A stretch of DNA of 64,000 nt. Source: Polytrichum commune (Eukaryota > Streptophyta > Polytrichopsida > Polytrichales > Polytrichaceae). Below are positions 1 to 11,944 of this stretch, one piece after another. Within the stretch, counting starts at the first letter, position 1; every line of letters starts with the position of its first letter. The notes beneath the pieces were generated by a model. That model worked only from the letters and a program-made list of their open reading frames with translations. It was not told the DNA's origin and made no database searches. The position numbers and the translations under genes are program-made. The stretch lies in NCBI GenBank assembly GCA_950295325.1, contig OX485809.1, positions 31,138,144-31,202,143 of the forward strand, in the 5' to 3' direction.

Positions 1-75
1 GTTGCAGTACAGGTCTCTAAAGCTGATGTCGTCAATAGATTAAGAAAGCGCCACGATGCTGGTTGTGTATGCTAA
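1..75 (+). CDS. Possible 3' end of a plus-strand gene cut by the window edge
   Basis: The frame starting at base 1 is open for 24 codons and ends at TAA 73-75. It reads VAVQVSKADVVNRLRKRHDA and then GCVC, a basic, helix-like tail. The alternative is chance: 24 open codons are not significant alone. A possible acceptor (gttgcag) lies at 1-7, but the frame that would follow it is shorter. I recognise no family. It is listed because the composition looks more protein-like than the DNA after it. Confidence 0.2.
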   Translation, partial: VAVQVSKADVVNRLRKRHDAGCVC

Positions 76-347
76 TATGCAGGTGTGGAGTAAATTTGAG
101 CTCATTCAATGACCTCATTAAACGAATATTCCTTCGAGCAGAAAAACACCATAGCTAGCTGCTAGGATAGAAGCATAGCGCCAGAACACGAAACTACCAA
201 ACAACATATTCTCATGTGCCTTGTAAGTGCACAAATTGCGACGAGAAGCATGGGGTTGGTTACAATCTGATAATGTATCAGGTTAAAGATCTTCCTCTCA
301 ACTGATTGACAGGCTTGGATTGGCATGATGGCTTCAGAGCCACGTAT

Positions 348-592
348 ACACCACTCACTTAGGGTGCCTTGCCAACTCGAAATGGTGACCCACACGGAAT
401 TAAAATTTACCTCTTCTTGTGTTTGGCCGATCGTGACCATTTCGAGTTGGTCAACCACCAGATTCGAAGAAGCTCATTCGATGGTGACCAACTCGAAATG
501 GTCACTCATTCAGCGAAAAATAAGAAAGACAAACACTAATTCAGTGTCGGTCGCCATCTTCGAGCTGGCTAGCCGTCCTGTGTGAGTGGTGT
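348..592. repeat. Foldback repeat with terminal inverted repeats
   Basis: The ends are inverted copies of ACACCACTCAC (348-358 and 582-592). The interior has four occurrences, in alternating orientation, of AACTCGAAATGGTGACC or a close variant, near 374-390, 433-448, 490-505 and 549-568. The whole ~245 bp could fold into a hairpin. This fits a small non-autonomous element or foldback. No clear target-site duplication was found, so the family is unassigned. Confidence 0.6.
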
Positions 593-630
593 GATAGAAA
601 ACATTACGTGGAATGTGCGCTTGGTTTGAG

Positions 631-1184
631 TCAAGACATAGAATTGTTGCCATAGCCCAAAAATTCTGAACCTTACACCCTAAAAAAGCGCATTGGACGC
701 CATTATCTCAATTTGCAAGGAGATGTGACCTCAAGATATGCACAGAAGAGCTTGAATTGCAACTATGGCTAATAAGTCTCCGACTAGGGTTTAGGGCACC
801 TCCCAAATGTATTTCGACGGACTCCATGAAAGTCACAAACATCTAGTTCACAAATTCCATGCAGAAGACAACTAACTCACTGATATCATACCTCACCGAT
901 CTACCTCAAGTCAAAATATCGAATTTTTGCATAGCCCGAAAATCCTAAACCCCAAACCCTCACCAACCTCATTAATCACCTATATCTCAATTTCGCAAGG
1001 AGAGGTGACCTCAAGATATATACAGAAGAGCTTGAAATGCAAATATGACTGATAAATAAGTCTCCAAGCTAGGGTTTAGGCACATCCCAAATGCATTTCA
1101 ATAGACCCCAATTCATTCCCAATTCACAATTCCATGCAGAAGACAACTAACTCACTGAGATCATATCTCACCGACCTACCTCAG
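631..1184. repeat. Direct tandem duplication, two ~277-bp units
   Basis: Units of about 631-906 and 909-1184 match along their length with offsets of 276-279 bp. Shared landmarks are catagccc (651 and 930), a run beginning gacctcaagatat, and cagaagacaactaactcac (about 861 and 1136). The copies differ by scattered substitutions and small indels, so this is not a very recent event. No coding role is visible. Confidence 0.8.
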
Positions 1185-2484
1185 TGCTCAACTGAAAAGC
1201 TGCATCAAAAGATTCCACTGCACGAATGCCCATTCGAACCACCATCGACCTGTCGCTCTTTGCCATCCGTTGAGAATTTTCGTTACCAACTCGGAGGATC
1301 TGCACACCACCAGGTATCCTCGAAGGCACGCATGCTCTCTGTATGAAGAGTGAACGTGGAGATGGACATGAATGCTGCTGGTTTAGGTTTTTGCTTGAAA
1401 TTGTTGGATGGCAAAAGATACTTGCCATGGCTTATTACTGCAACTCCACAAAGGCTAAAACCCTTGCTCGGAGTACTCAAGAATCAAATCTCATCAAAAT
1501 CTGAGCCCAGTTCAAGGCACAACACCGACCACTGGTGTAACTTACAAAGATTGCTCTGAGATGAGTACAATGAACTCTTCCATGTGCTTCTAAAAATGTG
1601 GAAGGATAAGACTCATCTACTTAGAGGAGATTCCAGAACGATTCTTATGACAATCTTTCACCGAAGTGCAAAGTGCTGATTCTTTTTAGGAAATGAGAGC
1701 TATTGTCTCCGGTTGTGGATAAAGTGGGGTGGTGGGTACAATGCTCGAAAAGTGGCATACAGATTTTTCATTCATTTTGGGCCAATCAGGGAGATATTTT
1801 GGGCTTCCAGGTGTCAGCTTCTTACTTATTAGCACCATTTGTAGAACCTACTTGGCAAAGTGGTGCTGCCCTTTTGGTTCTCCAGCCTTGGGAACAAAAG
1901 TGTTAACTTAAGGACTTGCAAGATTAGGGTATGCGCTTTTTTCGGTTCAAATGTGCTTCGGACATTTAATTACCTATCCATACTCTGCTTGATGTAAGTT
2001 AGTACGAGATTGATGTATCATTTCTTTCAAATGTGGAATGTTGAGGTTTTCCCAACCTGTGACAAAAGACACAACTAATAAAGTTTGCGTCTGAGAGTTG
2101 CTGCAGATAACTTAGACATAATCCCAGAAAGTTTATTGCTCAATCTGACTCAGTATAGTAGGGACGGAGTGTAGGAGACTCTTGCTCACAATTTTGCAAT
2201 CTCCGTGCGAGGAGATTGCACTTCTGTTCTGTATCCTTCAACCACCACAACAGAAATAGGCTCAACAATGTGGATCATAGTCTTGTCATGTCAGCGAGGC
2301 TTCTATTACTACGCAGCAGATGATTGTGACCCTTACATGGACATGGTGTAGGATATACCAGCCTTGTGGATGTTGCTTCTGTGAATGTCTTCTTCGATGC
2401 TTTCCTCCTCGTAGGGATAAGGCAATGTGATCATGATACTCGGGGCATTGTTTTACCAGAGGACGTTGTGTACTTACTTTAAAT
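1185..2484. other. Intergenic; 5' flank of the Ycf20-like gene
   Basis: No conserved coding exon is recognisable here. Short open frames around 1134-1346 and 1703-1911 have no recognisable similarity. The last few hundred bases presumably hold the promoter and 5' leader of the gene that starts at 2485, but I could not identify a TATA box or leader intron with confidence. Confidence 0.4.
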
Positions 2485-4520
2485 ATGATGATGATGACGC
2501 GAGGATTATCTCTCGGTGCCTTGGCACCTTGCCAAGTTGTACAAATTTTACCCGGCCGAGTTAAGATCCTGTCATGTTCGCTACTTACATCGACACAACA
2601 GCAACTGAGGAGTAGAAGTGGAGCGCCAGCTAATCTCCGCAGGTGTGTTCTTTTTTATTTTCTTCGAAATGCAACCTAAGGTAGATGGGCTTCATTTGGG
2701 TACTTTTTGCTGTTTGCTACCTTATACTACTTAGACCCGCGAGGTTGAAATTTCTGTGTGTCTGCAAATGCATCTGAGGACGCCAGGATTAATCCCAGGA
2801 AGTTTTGGAGGCAATCTTGAATTGATATGAATTAGTAAAGCTCACAGAGAATGACCCATAAGAAGGCCACACAGGTCCCCCAACTATGGAGTTGACTATT
2901 GAGACTGCCTACAATTGTTAACACATTTTGAGCACTCAGCCCAATCGCTTTTAAACACGTGATGCTTTTTTGGTGTCTGTTCTTAGATCTGCATTTAACC
3001 ATGCACCACTCAAATATAGGTGTCTGATTAAAGTTCTGCAATTGCTAACTAGAGGGGACAAGTTCTGAGTTGGAAGTGCCCCCAATAGGGTGACGTACCT
3101 TATGCATTAATCTTGCTGAATCAATGGAAATGATAAACCCATGTTTCATCGTACGTTAGGAATCCTGGCTTCACTTTGTTTCTCAATATATTCTCAACTT
3201 TGGCTCGTCTCTGTACTTGTTCAAATTCAAGGTCAGCACAAAATTAGCAAGATGCTTCTTTGCAGCCTACTCATCCTTGCTCACTGGTGTTCTCTAAATT
3301 GCAAGTTTGATGGGCCAAGGTAAAAGAATTTGGACCCTGACATGTGCTTGAATTGGTGGAGCTTTGGTTCCTACTCCTTTTGATTCCAATTGCTTTCCAA
3401 GTTCTAGTCTGAACATGAACTTGGATATTCTACATGCTCAAGACTGGGCTTGAACTTGAAAATCAATCCAAAAAAGTAGGGTACTAACCTTGTAACAAGC
3501 TCCATCATCTTAGGCACACAGAAGGGTTCATATTCTATGATCTTGTCTCATCAAACTTGCAAGCTTGAGAGCTTAAGCTCAAAGTTATGTGTGGCTATTT
3601 TAGTGAAAGTGACCAAATGTGTTGGTTTTGGTTATGCAAATCAATGTAGGGTAAGTAGGCCACTTTTCTCTCTGCACCCATTTCTCATAGGATATGAAAC
3701 ACACAATTAGCTCGAGCTAGTAGCAAATGCAAATCCTGCCCGTAGCCATTTTCATCATGATTTTCAGAGTTGTTATGAATACCTTATTCATTACCAAAGT
3801 GAAGACTTTTGTGCTCATTAAATGGTCATGTAGGTCCCCCCAATTATATTGACTATTGAGCCTAGAATGGTTAACATATTTTGAATGAGCACGTACTCCA
3901 ATCTCCTCCAAACAGATGATGTATTTTTAGTATCCACCCTTTAGTCTCTACACCTAACCACACACCACTCAAGTAAAAGTGTTTACATTTTGGAGGTTTT
4001 GGATTAGCACCAGTCTACCTTAAAGGTTAAGGTCAAGAGAACAAACACTGGGATCATCACAGTCTAATGTTTCACCAAATGTTGCAGAAGAAATTGGAGG
4101 AGGAATGTGGTTACATCTACCCTAAATACAAGTGGAAGCTCAAGTGGTGGCGGAGGTCCTGTGGAGAATGAGGGTTTCAGCCTTGGAAGCACGCGTCTGG
4201 GGAGGCTTGTGTCTGAGAGAAGACGGGAGCTGCTACAGAGGTGGAACATTGTGCGCAAAAATTTCCCAGCCAAGATATTTCTCCTCCTTTTCGGGTTTTT
4301 TTCTGCCAATGCTTTGGCCACCATATTGGGGCAGACAGGGGATTGGGATGTCATCGCAGCTGGCATCTTAGTGGCTATGATTGAAGGTATTGGGCATCTC
4401 ATGTACCGTATGCCTGTGTTTCTTGAAGAGCAGGGCAAGAAATTTGTAGAGCTTGTGAATTACTGGAAGATTGGCTTCGTGTTTGCCCTTTTCGTAGACG
4501 CGTTCAAGGTAGGTAGCTGA
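2485..4520 (+). CDS. Ycf20-like plastid protein (DUF565), two exons
   Basis: Exons are 2485-2642 and 4088-4520; the donor is AG|gtgtgt, the acceptor ttgcag, and both agree in phase (AG|A gives Arg53). The product is 196 residues. Residues 1 to about 55 are rich in Ser, Arg and Leu with almost no acidic residues, as expected of a chloroplast transit peptide; the start is the first of four consecutive ATGs. Residues 110-196 are the Ycf20 domain: [15 protein letters not shown], then [20 protein letters not shown], then [19 protein letters not shown] at the end. Two or three hydrophobic stretches suggest thylakoid membrane association. Cyanobacterial and algal Ycf20 and the Arabidopsis NPQ6/NPQ7 relatives are linked to non-photochemical quenching; that role is inferred here from family membership. 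The 1445-bp intron holds two copies of a dispersed repeat. The gene looks intact. Confidence 0.93.
2845..3045 (+). repeat. Dispersed repeat family R1, copy in the Ycf20 intron
   Basis: This copy contains the R1 landmarks in order: gttgactattgag, gttaacacattttgagc, a ttggtgtc box, and caccactcaaatataggtgt. R1 occurs at least seven times in the window in both orientations. It has no poly-A tail and no clear TIR, so its class is unknown. Confidence 0.65.
3762..3995 (+). repeat. Dispersed repeat family R1, second intron copy
   Basis: It carries the same ordered landmarks as at 2845-3045 and starts further 5' with a block shared by other copies (cattaccaaagtgaagactt, then cattaaatggtcatgtaggt). 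It ends about 90 bp before the splice acceptor of the second Ycf20 exon. Confidence 0.65.
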
Positions 4521-4654
4521 TTTGGAGTGAAGTTTCACAAGGGGCCTCTTCTCCTGAAACTAAGCCTAGTGACAAATGAGGATCTCAGCTTTTGTAGCAA
4601 AGTAGGATGATTAGTAAGAGATGTTTAGCAGATCCAAATTGGGGCTCTAGCTAA

Positions 4655-5200
4655 TTTCCTTGTAGTTTTTGGAGCTCATGTTTGTCAAAGTGAAGATTCT
4701 CTTTCTTCTTAAATGATTATATAGCCCCCCTTCCCCCTCCCCCTCTCCTTCCATAGTCAACTATTGAGCCGTAGAACAGTTAACACATTTTGAGAGCATA
4801 GTCCAATCTGTTTCAAACACATGTCGTTATGGGCCGTTCTTAGATCCACACCTAACCACACATCACTCAAATATAGGGGTTTGACAAAGATAAGTGATCG
4901 AATTAGGTCCACTTGTCTTACAATTGGAAAGTATATCTTCCGAATCCCCTCTCATCCACATTCACCTAAAATATTTCAGGTCAATTCAACAACTTGTTAG
5001 AGAAAAGCAGCCCCTCCTATGATAGATTTGACCACACATGTGACATTTTTGTGATTAGAATTGTTCAAACAAATTTTCAACCGTCTATGTGTCCAAAATC
5101 AGAAGATTATAATGTAAATGTGTATACTGGTATTGTCAGGCAGCGGTAACAGCGTGGACAAAAATGTACACCTCGGCCTTTAGGGGTTAAGCAGTGCAAT
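4655..5200 (+). repeat. R1 copy followed by R2 repeat, 3' of the Ycf20 gene
   Basis: 4655-4905 is an R1 copy (gagccgtagaacagttaaca, then atcactcaaatataggggtt). 4960-5200 is a second block, R2 (attcaacaacttgttag, then ctcggcctttaggggttaag), which recurs at 45940-46215 and 62215-62470. R1 and R2 may be parts of one longer element, since they lie next to each other here. Confidence 0.55.
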
Positions 5201-5227
5201 CATGATCATTCACCGTTCCTGTCATTT

Positions 5228-5500
5228 AGGGTTACATGTGAAATCTACCATTAGAAGCCCATCAACAATGATATTAAATTCAAAAATGATGAGCTTGTAA
5301 TGTTGGAACATTAAAGTTCAAACCATGCTAAATTCAGCTGGGGGGAACCAACCCGTACACTTGTTACTTAGAGGCAAGGGTTTAGGCATCCAACAAGGAA
5401 CAAGTGTATGGGTTGGTTCGCCCAAATTGTTAAATTCGAACATTACAAACCCATCATTGTGAAGGTCCATTGTAGATTTGACCATGCAGTATACCAGAAG
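5228..5500. repeat. Foldback (inverted repeat) with ~120-bp arms
   Basis: Two imperfect arms, about 5228-5365 and 5399-5500, pair with each other. The innermost part is the best matched: GAACCAACCCGTACACTTGT near 5345-5364 against its reverse complement at 5399-5419, with one mismatch across 21 positions. The outer arms share aaatctac and tttgtaatgtt blocks. Such a structure can be a decayed MITE or a source of small RNAs; the sequence alone does not decide. Confidence 0.6.
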
Positions 5501-5582
5501 TGTATCCTTGCCTGACATCGATTTGGACATTCTTACCCCCAGATTATTCTGAATTGAGTTTTATTTCCTTTGTCCACTCTTG

Positions 5583-5624
5583 AAACAATTCATGCAGCCT
5601 CAGCCTACCCTGCATGAATTGTTT
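5583..5624. repeat. Perfect 15-bp-arm hairpin
   Basis: AAACAATTCATGCAG at 5583-5597 is exactly inverted at 5610-5624, with a 12-base loop. It lies 525 bp beyond the stop codon of the minus-strand Nudix gene, so it could fall in its transcript only if the 3' UTR is long. Confidence 0.7.
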
Positions 5625-6148
5625 GAATTGCTGATCGAGTCCCACAATACAACCTGCCAGCAGTACTGCAGTTCCATGGTAATAAAGCACATCCTGAATA
5701 GTATACAGAAAGTGTGCATTTAAAGAAAACACATGGCCACCCCACATTTATCCCTTTGTGCCAATGCTCAATGGAATTGATAGATTCCAAGATTGTTGAC
5801 AACTGAGATTTTTAGAGTTTGAGATTGCCATTGGCTTTGCACACATGTATCAAGGATTAACTGATGCAGATTAAAAGGATGAATGTATTTAAGAGATTGA
5901 TTAAAATGTCAAACAGATAAGCAAAAGACAGTCTCAAATGGATTGTCTGCTCAGAGATCTACTCGTGGAAAAAGAGTCCTCCTTGATACACAAGAGTGCT
6001 GTATGCAGGTCCACCATGCTGCCACTGATTTAAGTTTCCTGAATGTCAAGGAAATCTACTAGTTGCTGGGATTGCAGTCATTAGAATTGCACTCCAACAA
6101 AAGGTTCTGAAATATCCTCAAGCGAAATGTGAGGTAACACATTGTTCA

Positions 6149-9100
6149 TTAATCCAAGAGTTTCCTTGCCAAGTCATAAAGAGCAGCCCCTCCATTATGG
6201 CAACCCGGCATATTTTCCGCAACCCCGAGCAGATCGTCCTATCAAGACAAACAACATTGAAGTTATCAGGAACACTGCACAGTGTGTAGTTCAAGAAAAT
6301 CTATCTGTGAAATCCTTACAGGATGTAGGTGCTCAATTTATGACATATATACACAACTTCTACAAACCACACCATGTCTTAATATGAGGGTTTGGAACTT
6401 TATTTAGTACATTAACTTTGTCAAAAATAAAATAAATTTGCATTATCTGTTATATTCCATTTAGAACTCCATGTAACGTTTGTCCTTAAGCCCTTGAGGT
6501 CTAGTGTAAAGTGAACTGGGATGATCTCGGCAGTTTCCACCAATGACATTTTTGATTTCAATGGTTACAGACCTCAAGCTCTAGTGTAAAGTGCCACTAA
6601 TGCCCCGCAGTTTCAATGTGCAATCGATGGAACACAGTCCTACTCTGAATCAATTTGCGTGTGGTGTACTATATTTTTTTAAATGAACAATGTTCATGGC
6701 AATTTTTAATTTCGTGCAAATACACCCTTTTTGAACTAATTAATCTGAGTTGCTCCTTACACAAATTACCGCAAAAAAGTAAGGTTAGGCTAGAGGATTG
6801 GATAATATACCTGGGAGACCAAGAGAATACGGGATGACTCATACCCATCAGCTGCCTGTTGATAAAACTCCTGCACTTGTGATGATGTAAGTGAACACTT
6901 GATGTAGAAAAACGCAGTCGGTCTCACATTCATCGCTCGACGTGAAATACCAATGAACAGGGGTTCACTCTGCACATAGCCACAAGTTTCTGAGCTGGAG
7001 CATTCTAACACCAGGATGATTTTCAAGTATCAGATTTTGAGGTGAGAGTTACCAAAGCACCCCATGGCAGATCCCAAAATTAAATCATCAAGGGTATCAC
7101 AGGACATAAACTACAAGGCCTCAGACCTACTAAATGTCAAGTATTCATATTGGAATGCTCAGAAGAGAACAATGCTTCAAGACTGCCAAGCAGGTCAATA
7201 CATGCAATGACGATGTCTTTGTCTTTGCTTGGAAGGTTATAATTGATATAAGCTTATAATTTGGTTGTCAACGAAGTTTCTGAAAAAGTATCAAATTGAA
7301 AATAGGAATCAATTTACACTCTGGTTCCTGAACTGCAGGAGTAAAATATCTTACCAACGATGGAGCAGGAATACCAGTCTCTTCAACAACTTCGCGAGTA
7401 ACGCCTTTAAACATCTCCTGTGCAAGTCTTGTCTTCAAACTTTCCATTTCAGTCTCTGAATTCAAGTGAAAATGACCCTTGATCCCAAGTTCATCTGGCT
7501 GCTCAAACCCCCACTCCTCCCTACGATTCCTCAGAACCAGAACAAAACAAAAACTGGACCCTGGAGATCCCATACTAGAAATCATTGAGAACAGACAAAC
7601 TAAAAGTGTACACTCAATGCCCCGCAAGCACACTGGTTGACAAGAAACTTGACGCCAAAGTGAAGGGCAAACCTCTATCCTACAAGTTCCTTGAAATCAA
7701 ACTGTAAGGCAGCCAGTGTTCAGATGAATTCTGCCAAAGGCATTAAATAACATCACACAAGGGGTACTACAGATATGGTTCTGGCCTTCAATGAACAACT
7801 GGTACTAGTTAAGAATAGATTGATTCAAGAGTCAACAAGGCTCTAGGTATATGAGCTTCCTGCACTCAAGATGGCTCTATTAACCGCTAAGCACCTTCGA
7901 GGCCCAATCTGGGCCTCTCCATGCACAAAAACGTGTATTTGAGCTCCCTACTTGCAATTGTGTTGAAAGTGACCCTACCTAAAATTAAGTCATTTTCTAG
8001 CACACTCTTTAAATCAGTTGAATACCTTAATGTTATTGAAGATTTGGGTTTAGTTACGCAACCTGGGTGCCCTTGGATGCAAATGCATTCTTCGTATTTC
8101 AATAATCAATGTCACATGCGAGTGTATATTTATTTTCTCCTTGACATAGAATTTACATATAAAATAAAGTTCAAAACCAAAAGTTTAAAAAAAATCAGTT
8201 CTAGACTTTGGTGAGGCTTGTAGAAATCCTCAACATGGCCGTACATCAAGCCTCCTTTGTCCTTTGAGGGTTAACTATATACAATATGCTCTAAAAACAT
8301 GAGAGTGGGCTATTTTACCACGTACCTCAGAGTGTCCACCTGGGAAGACAGGGTAACCTGGGAACTCTCCCACATCTGCGCCTCGTTGCAAAACTACGAT
8401 GTGGTCATCAACAGTCTTAACAATGGCACCATTTCCAAGTGGGCTCGCTGTGTGCTTACACCTGTCCACATCCTCTACCACCTCTCACTTTTTAGCTTCA
8501 CATTGTGAAAAAGACCTTGGGCTACTCATAACATTCCTAGGTAGCCTATTTAGAATCCAGTGCAAATGGAATAATCTTAGGTAATTCGGATAACCTAAGA
8601 ATCATTCCATATGGTATTGTAAACCTCTTCAAATGAATCTTATAGATGGAAGAAGGCTTTGTGTCCAAAGATAGGCAACAATGAAGTGTCGACTAATGAG
8701 AGCTTAATGCCACTTTGACTATGCTCGGCATTTATGTACATACCCAAGGACCTTGATTCTTGAAGGAAAATCATTCTTGAAGAGAGAATAGAAATAGAGC
8801 GTCCTTACTCATGGTGCTTAAGAATGCTATGTTGTATTATCACTCATCAGCAGGTGTTTTACTAGAAAGAAATGAATCACTTTGTTACATGAACATCCAT
8901 TAAATTAAAGAGAAATTTATATCATTGAAAACAAAGAGTGTAGATATAGTTTGCAAGGTTAAGTATGAACACTAAGGCTCTACCCTGGACATCTGGAACT
9001 AAAGGTTTGTACTGCCAATCAATTTGGTTTCCGCAGGGAGACCTTCAACCAAGATTGATAAATTCAAAGAAATTATGATCCCCTGAACATATGCTACAAA

Positions 9101-11336
9101 ACAAATCAGTAATAGGAAGAATAGCCTCGCCAATGATAATACAAACTGGGCTTACATTCCAGCTGCAGCAATGATCTTGGTAGTTAATGTTGAATTCAAT
9201 GTCACACAGCTCTAAATACTTACCTACATTTGACACCAGAAAGCGTTCCCATTCAGGACACAAATTAGTTCCAGTGAAGGTTCTGCATAACAATTCAGTC
9301 ATTTTCATCAGTAAAACTAACACATAGGAAATTCCATGACTGCTTTTCTTAATTATTGCTAACGCTAGCACGTTAAAGACTGTGATTCCAGTAATGTCCA
9401 TCACAGGAACTGCTGAAACTTTAATGTTCAGAGTACTTAATCATATGCCATCATATATTCTTCGACACTGTTAAATTAGTGTCAGCTGCAGACTATAATG
9501 AAGAAAACATTATCTTCAAAACATCAACATTGTTCACCAACTAGGCATGAATGAACCCAAATTTGAAATTTCTGAGTCTGAATTCCTTACTTTCTGTTTT
9601 TTAAAAGCTTCCTCACAAGAAGAGATAGAGAAAGTGTGAATATAGACATTGAAGGTCCATAAAGATTGGGGAAAAGAATTGAAAGACTATTCAGAGGAAG
9701 CAAGATTCTGGCTTACTTGTAGTCTGTGAGGCCCAAGTGAAGACAAGCACTGGTTGCCCACTTCATCTCTTCACTGCCTGTTATAATTTTATAACCTCCA
9801 TACTGTACATCGAAGTGCAAACCATAAACTTTGTCAAGTTACATGGAAGAGAAATAAGAAACTCAAAAAAGAAATCGAGTAAGGAAAATTACACAAGAAT
9901 AAATTATCCAAAAGCACCATGCTACCCAATCAAGCAAAATTGGTGACAAAAAGCTTCAATCCAGATGTTGATAAGCACAAGAAAACCAAAAACATTAATC
10001 CTTGGGATATACAAATGAAGGCGTTGTTGATTCCTGAGAATTTACCCTGAACTTAGTAGCATTGAACAAGGAAGACTGCTTTGCTAATCGCCTCTCCCAT
10101 GTCTGTAACAATTTGCACACAGATCAGCTGATGCTACAATTTTCTTCTAAAAAGAAAATCAAACATAAGCTTCTAACACATCTGACGTTACAAAACTTTA
10201 ATGACACTGTCAAGAATCAGTGAAGAGGCATTGAAATGACTGATAAGTGTCTTTAGAGCCAGTACAGATTCAATAGATGCTTCAAGAGCAGTGTCTGGGT
10301 GAGGTTGCCGATCATACTCCGTGCTGAATTCCACTTCCAGCTGTTGAAAATGTCACAGAAATATACACAGTTAATTTGGTACCTGTGTCCTTTTAACAGT
10401 CTTCTCCCAGTTATCAGCATTAATTTGGTATTAGTTTCGCAGTTATTACATCGTCTGGAGAACTTGCAGATACCATTTTAACATACAAAACCAATAATTT
10501 CACCTTGGCAACATACTACAACCTGGACGCAGGTAATTATTCTATGTTGTGCACCTCTACAGACAGAAATTGATCCTAAGAAACGTACCAAATTATATAT
10601 CAACATACACTGGAACAAAAATAATGATCAATTCTATGTTGCATTGAACAAAGTACACAACTCACTTGACCAAGAACTTTAGAAAACTCTAAAATAACTG
10701 CTGCACATTACGGCGATCATAGAGAAACCAACCCTAAGGGCACAAGTTTGTCCATCTAAATCCACTTGACGCTCTCAAAATCCAAATTCAGAACAGAGGA
10801 AAGCATGCAAGACATGCTCCAGCAGCTCGATAGAATGGATGGTGGGTTGGGGAAAAGAAAAGAAAATTAGGATATTGCAATCTTTACAATAGAATCTTCG
10901 AAGTGTCTATTAGAACATGACGCTGTTAACTGGGGTTAAGCATGAAAAAAGGATCGATCTCTATGTGCACCATCCCCTCCTTTGCGATGATGCAGACATC
11001 ATTTTCAGTTAATCATCCCCGAGCCCAATTCGAATTTCAACTGGAAACCTAATGTCCAATTCAACCCTTACCCTCTTCAACATTACAAAACAAGACTGTA
11101 AGTAATTACAAAACTTGCAAGTTGAGAGGCCAAATTCCACCACAATCACATCTCTGTGGATCCAATTTCCAATCTACACATCGCACCTTTTTCTAAGTCA
11201 ATCCCGACCCAAATCTCACCAAGGATGGAGGAATGCCGGATGGGCATGCCAGCAGTAGATGATACTCATTGGCTCCTTCCACAGCATTTAGATTGTTGGT
11301 GGTCATCGTTTGCATTGTAGACAGTGGATCTGCCAT
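6149..11336 (-). CDS. NUDT9: Nudix hydrolase 9 / NUDT22-like UDP-sugar pyrophosphatase, nine exons
   Basis: Exons on the minus strand are 11220-11336, 10266-10340, 10046-10102, 9717-9802, 9224-9282, 8326-8474, 7355-7498, 6811-6969 and 6149-6238. All junctions are GT-AG and in phase, giving 311 residues and a TAA stop. Residues 65-87 read TWERRLAKQSSLFNATKFR then YGGY, followed by LHLGLTDY (104-111) and FTGTNLCPEWERFLV, the signature of plant Nudix 9 and animal NUDT22. The Nudix box is split: VFPGGHSE (174-181) is separated from REVVEETGIP (216-225) by about 24 extra residues, which is normal for this subfamily. Human NUDT22 cleaves UDP-glucose to UMP and glucose 1-phosphate; the same activity is inferred here. 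No targeting signal is obvious, so it is likely cytosolic. The acceptor of exon 6 could alternatively lie 9 bp upstream (adding three residues). The symbol follows the Arabidopsis family name. Confidence 0.92.
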
Positions 11337-11535
11337 ACCTCAGCTCAGCTCAATTACTGGATGTGTGATACACTCTTCACTGAGAAATTGATCTTCTACA
11401 GGTTTCTCCGACACCCAATTTCGAGACACTGAAAGTGCAGATGCACCAAAACCCTGAACCCTTGGGCAACCTTTTTCTTTACTTTCCTTTCGCCTGAATC
11501 CTTTGAAGTTCTTCAGTTCACCTCAGCCCAATTAA

Positions 11536-11911
11536 GCGCCGGTTCACATGGGGTCCCAAGTCCCAAGTCCCAAGATGGAGGCCAAGTCCCAACTTCTGAG
11601 CCTTGAGAAACCTTTAGAATATGGTTAATTATCATTAAAGTTGGATCTTATTATTTTATGAAAAATATTTGTGGGACTTGTGTTGAGGGTTGGGTCTAGC
11701 TTTTTACTCGACCCAACTCTCAACACAAGTCCCAAGCCTCACATCCAATAAGTGTTGTCATGTAGACATGCATGTCATACTTGGGACCTAAGACTTGGGA
11801 CCTTGTGTGAAGTGATAATTCCCAAGTTCCATGCTATCAACGGATGAGATTGCACAAATTGATCTCAAGTGACTTGGGACTTAGGACTTGGGTGCCCATG
11901 TGAACCGGCCC
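11536..11911. mobile_element. PIF/Harbinger (Tourist-like) MITE, 376 bp
   Basis: It is flanked by direct TAA duplications (11533-11535 and 11912-11914). The terminal inverted repeats begin GCGCCGGTTCACATGGG on the left and GGGCCGGTTCACATGGG on the right, and continue with repeats of CAAGTCC. An internal hairpin, 11673-11696 against 11710-11733, matches at 23 of 24 positions. There is no coding capacity. It sits 200 bp upstream of the Nudix start codon, in the likely promoter or 5' UTR. Confidence 0.88.
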
Positions 11912-11944
11912 TAAGCTGTGTAAGGTGAGCAGGCTTTAAATGGA

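Noticed and set aside
4064-4438. 124-codon minus-strand frame
   Set aside because: It lies opposite the second exon of the Ycf20-like gene, whose sense frame has clear family motifs; this is its shadow.
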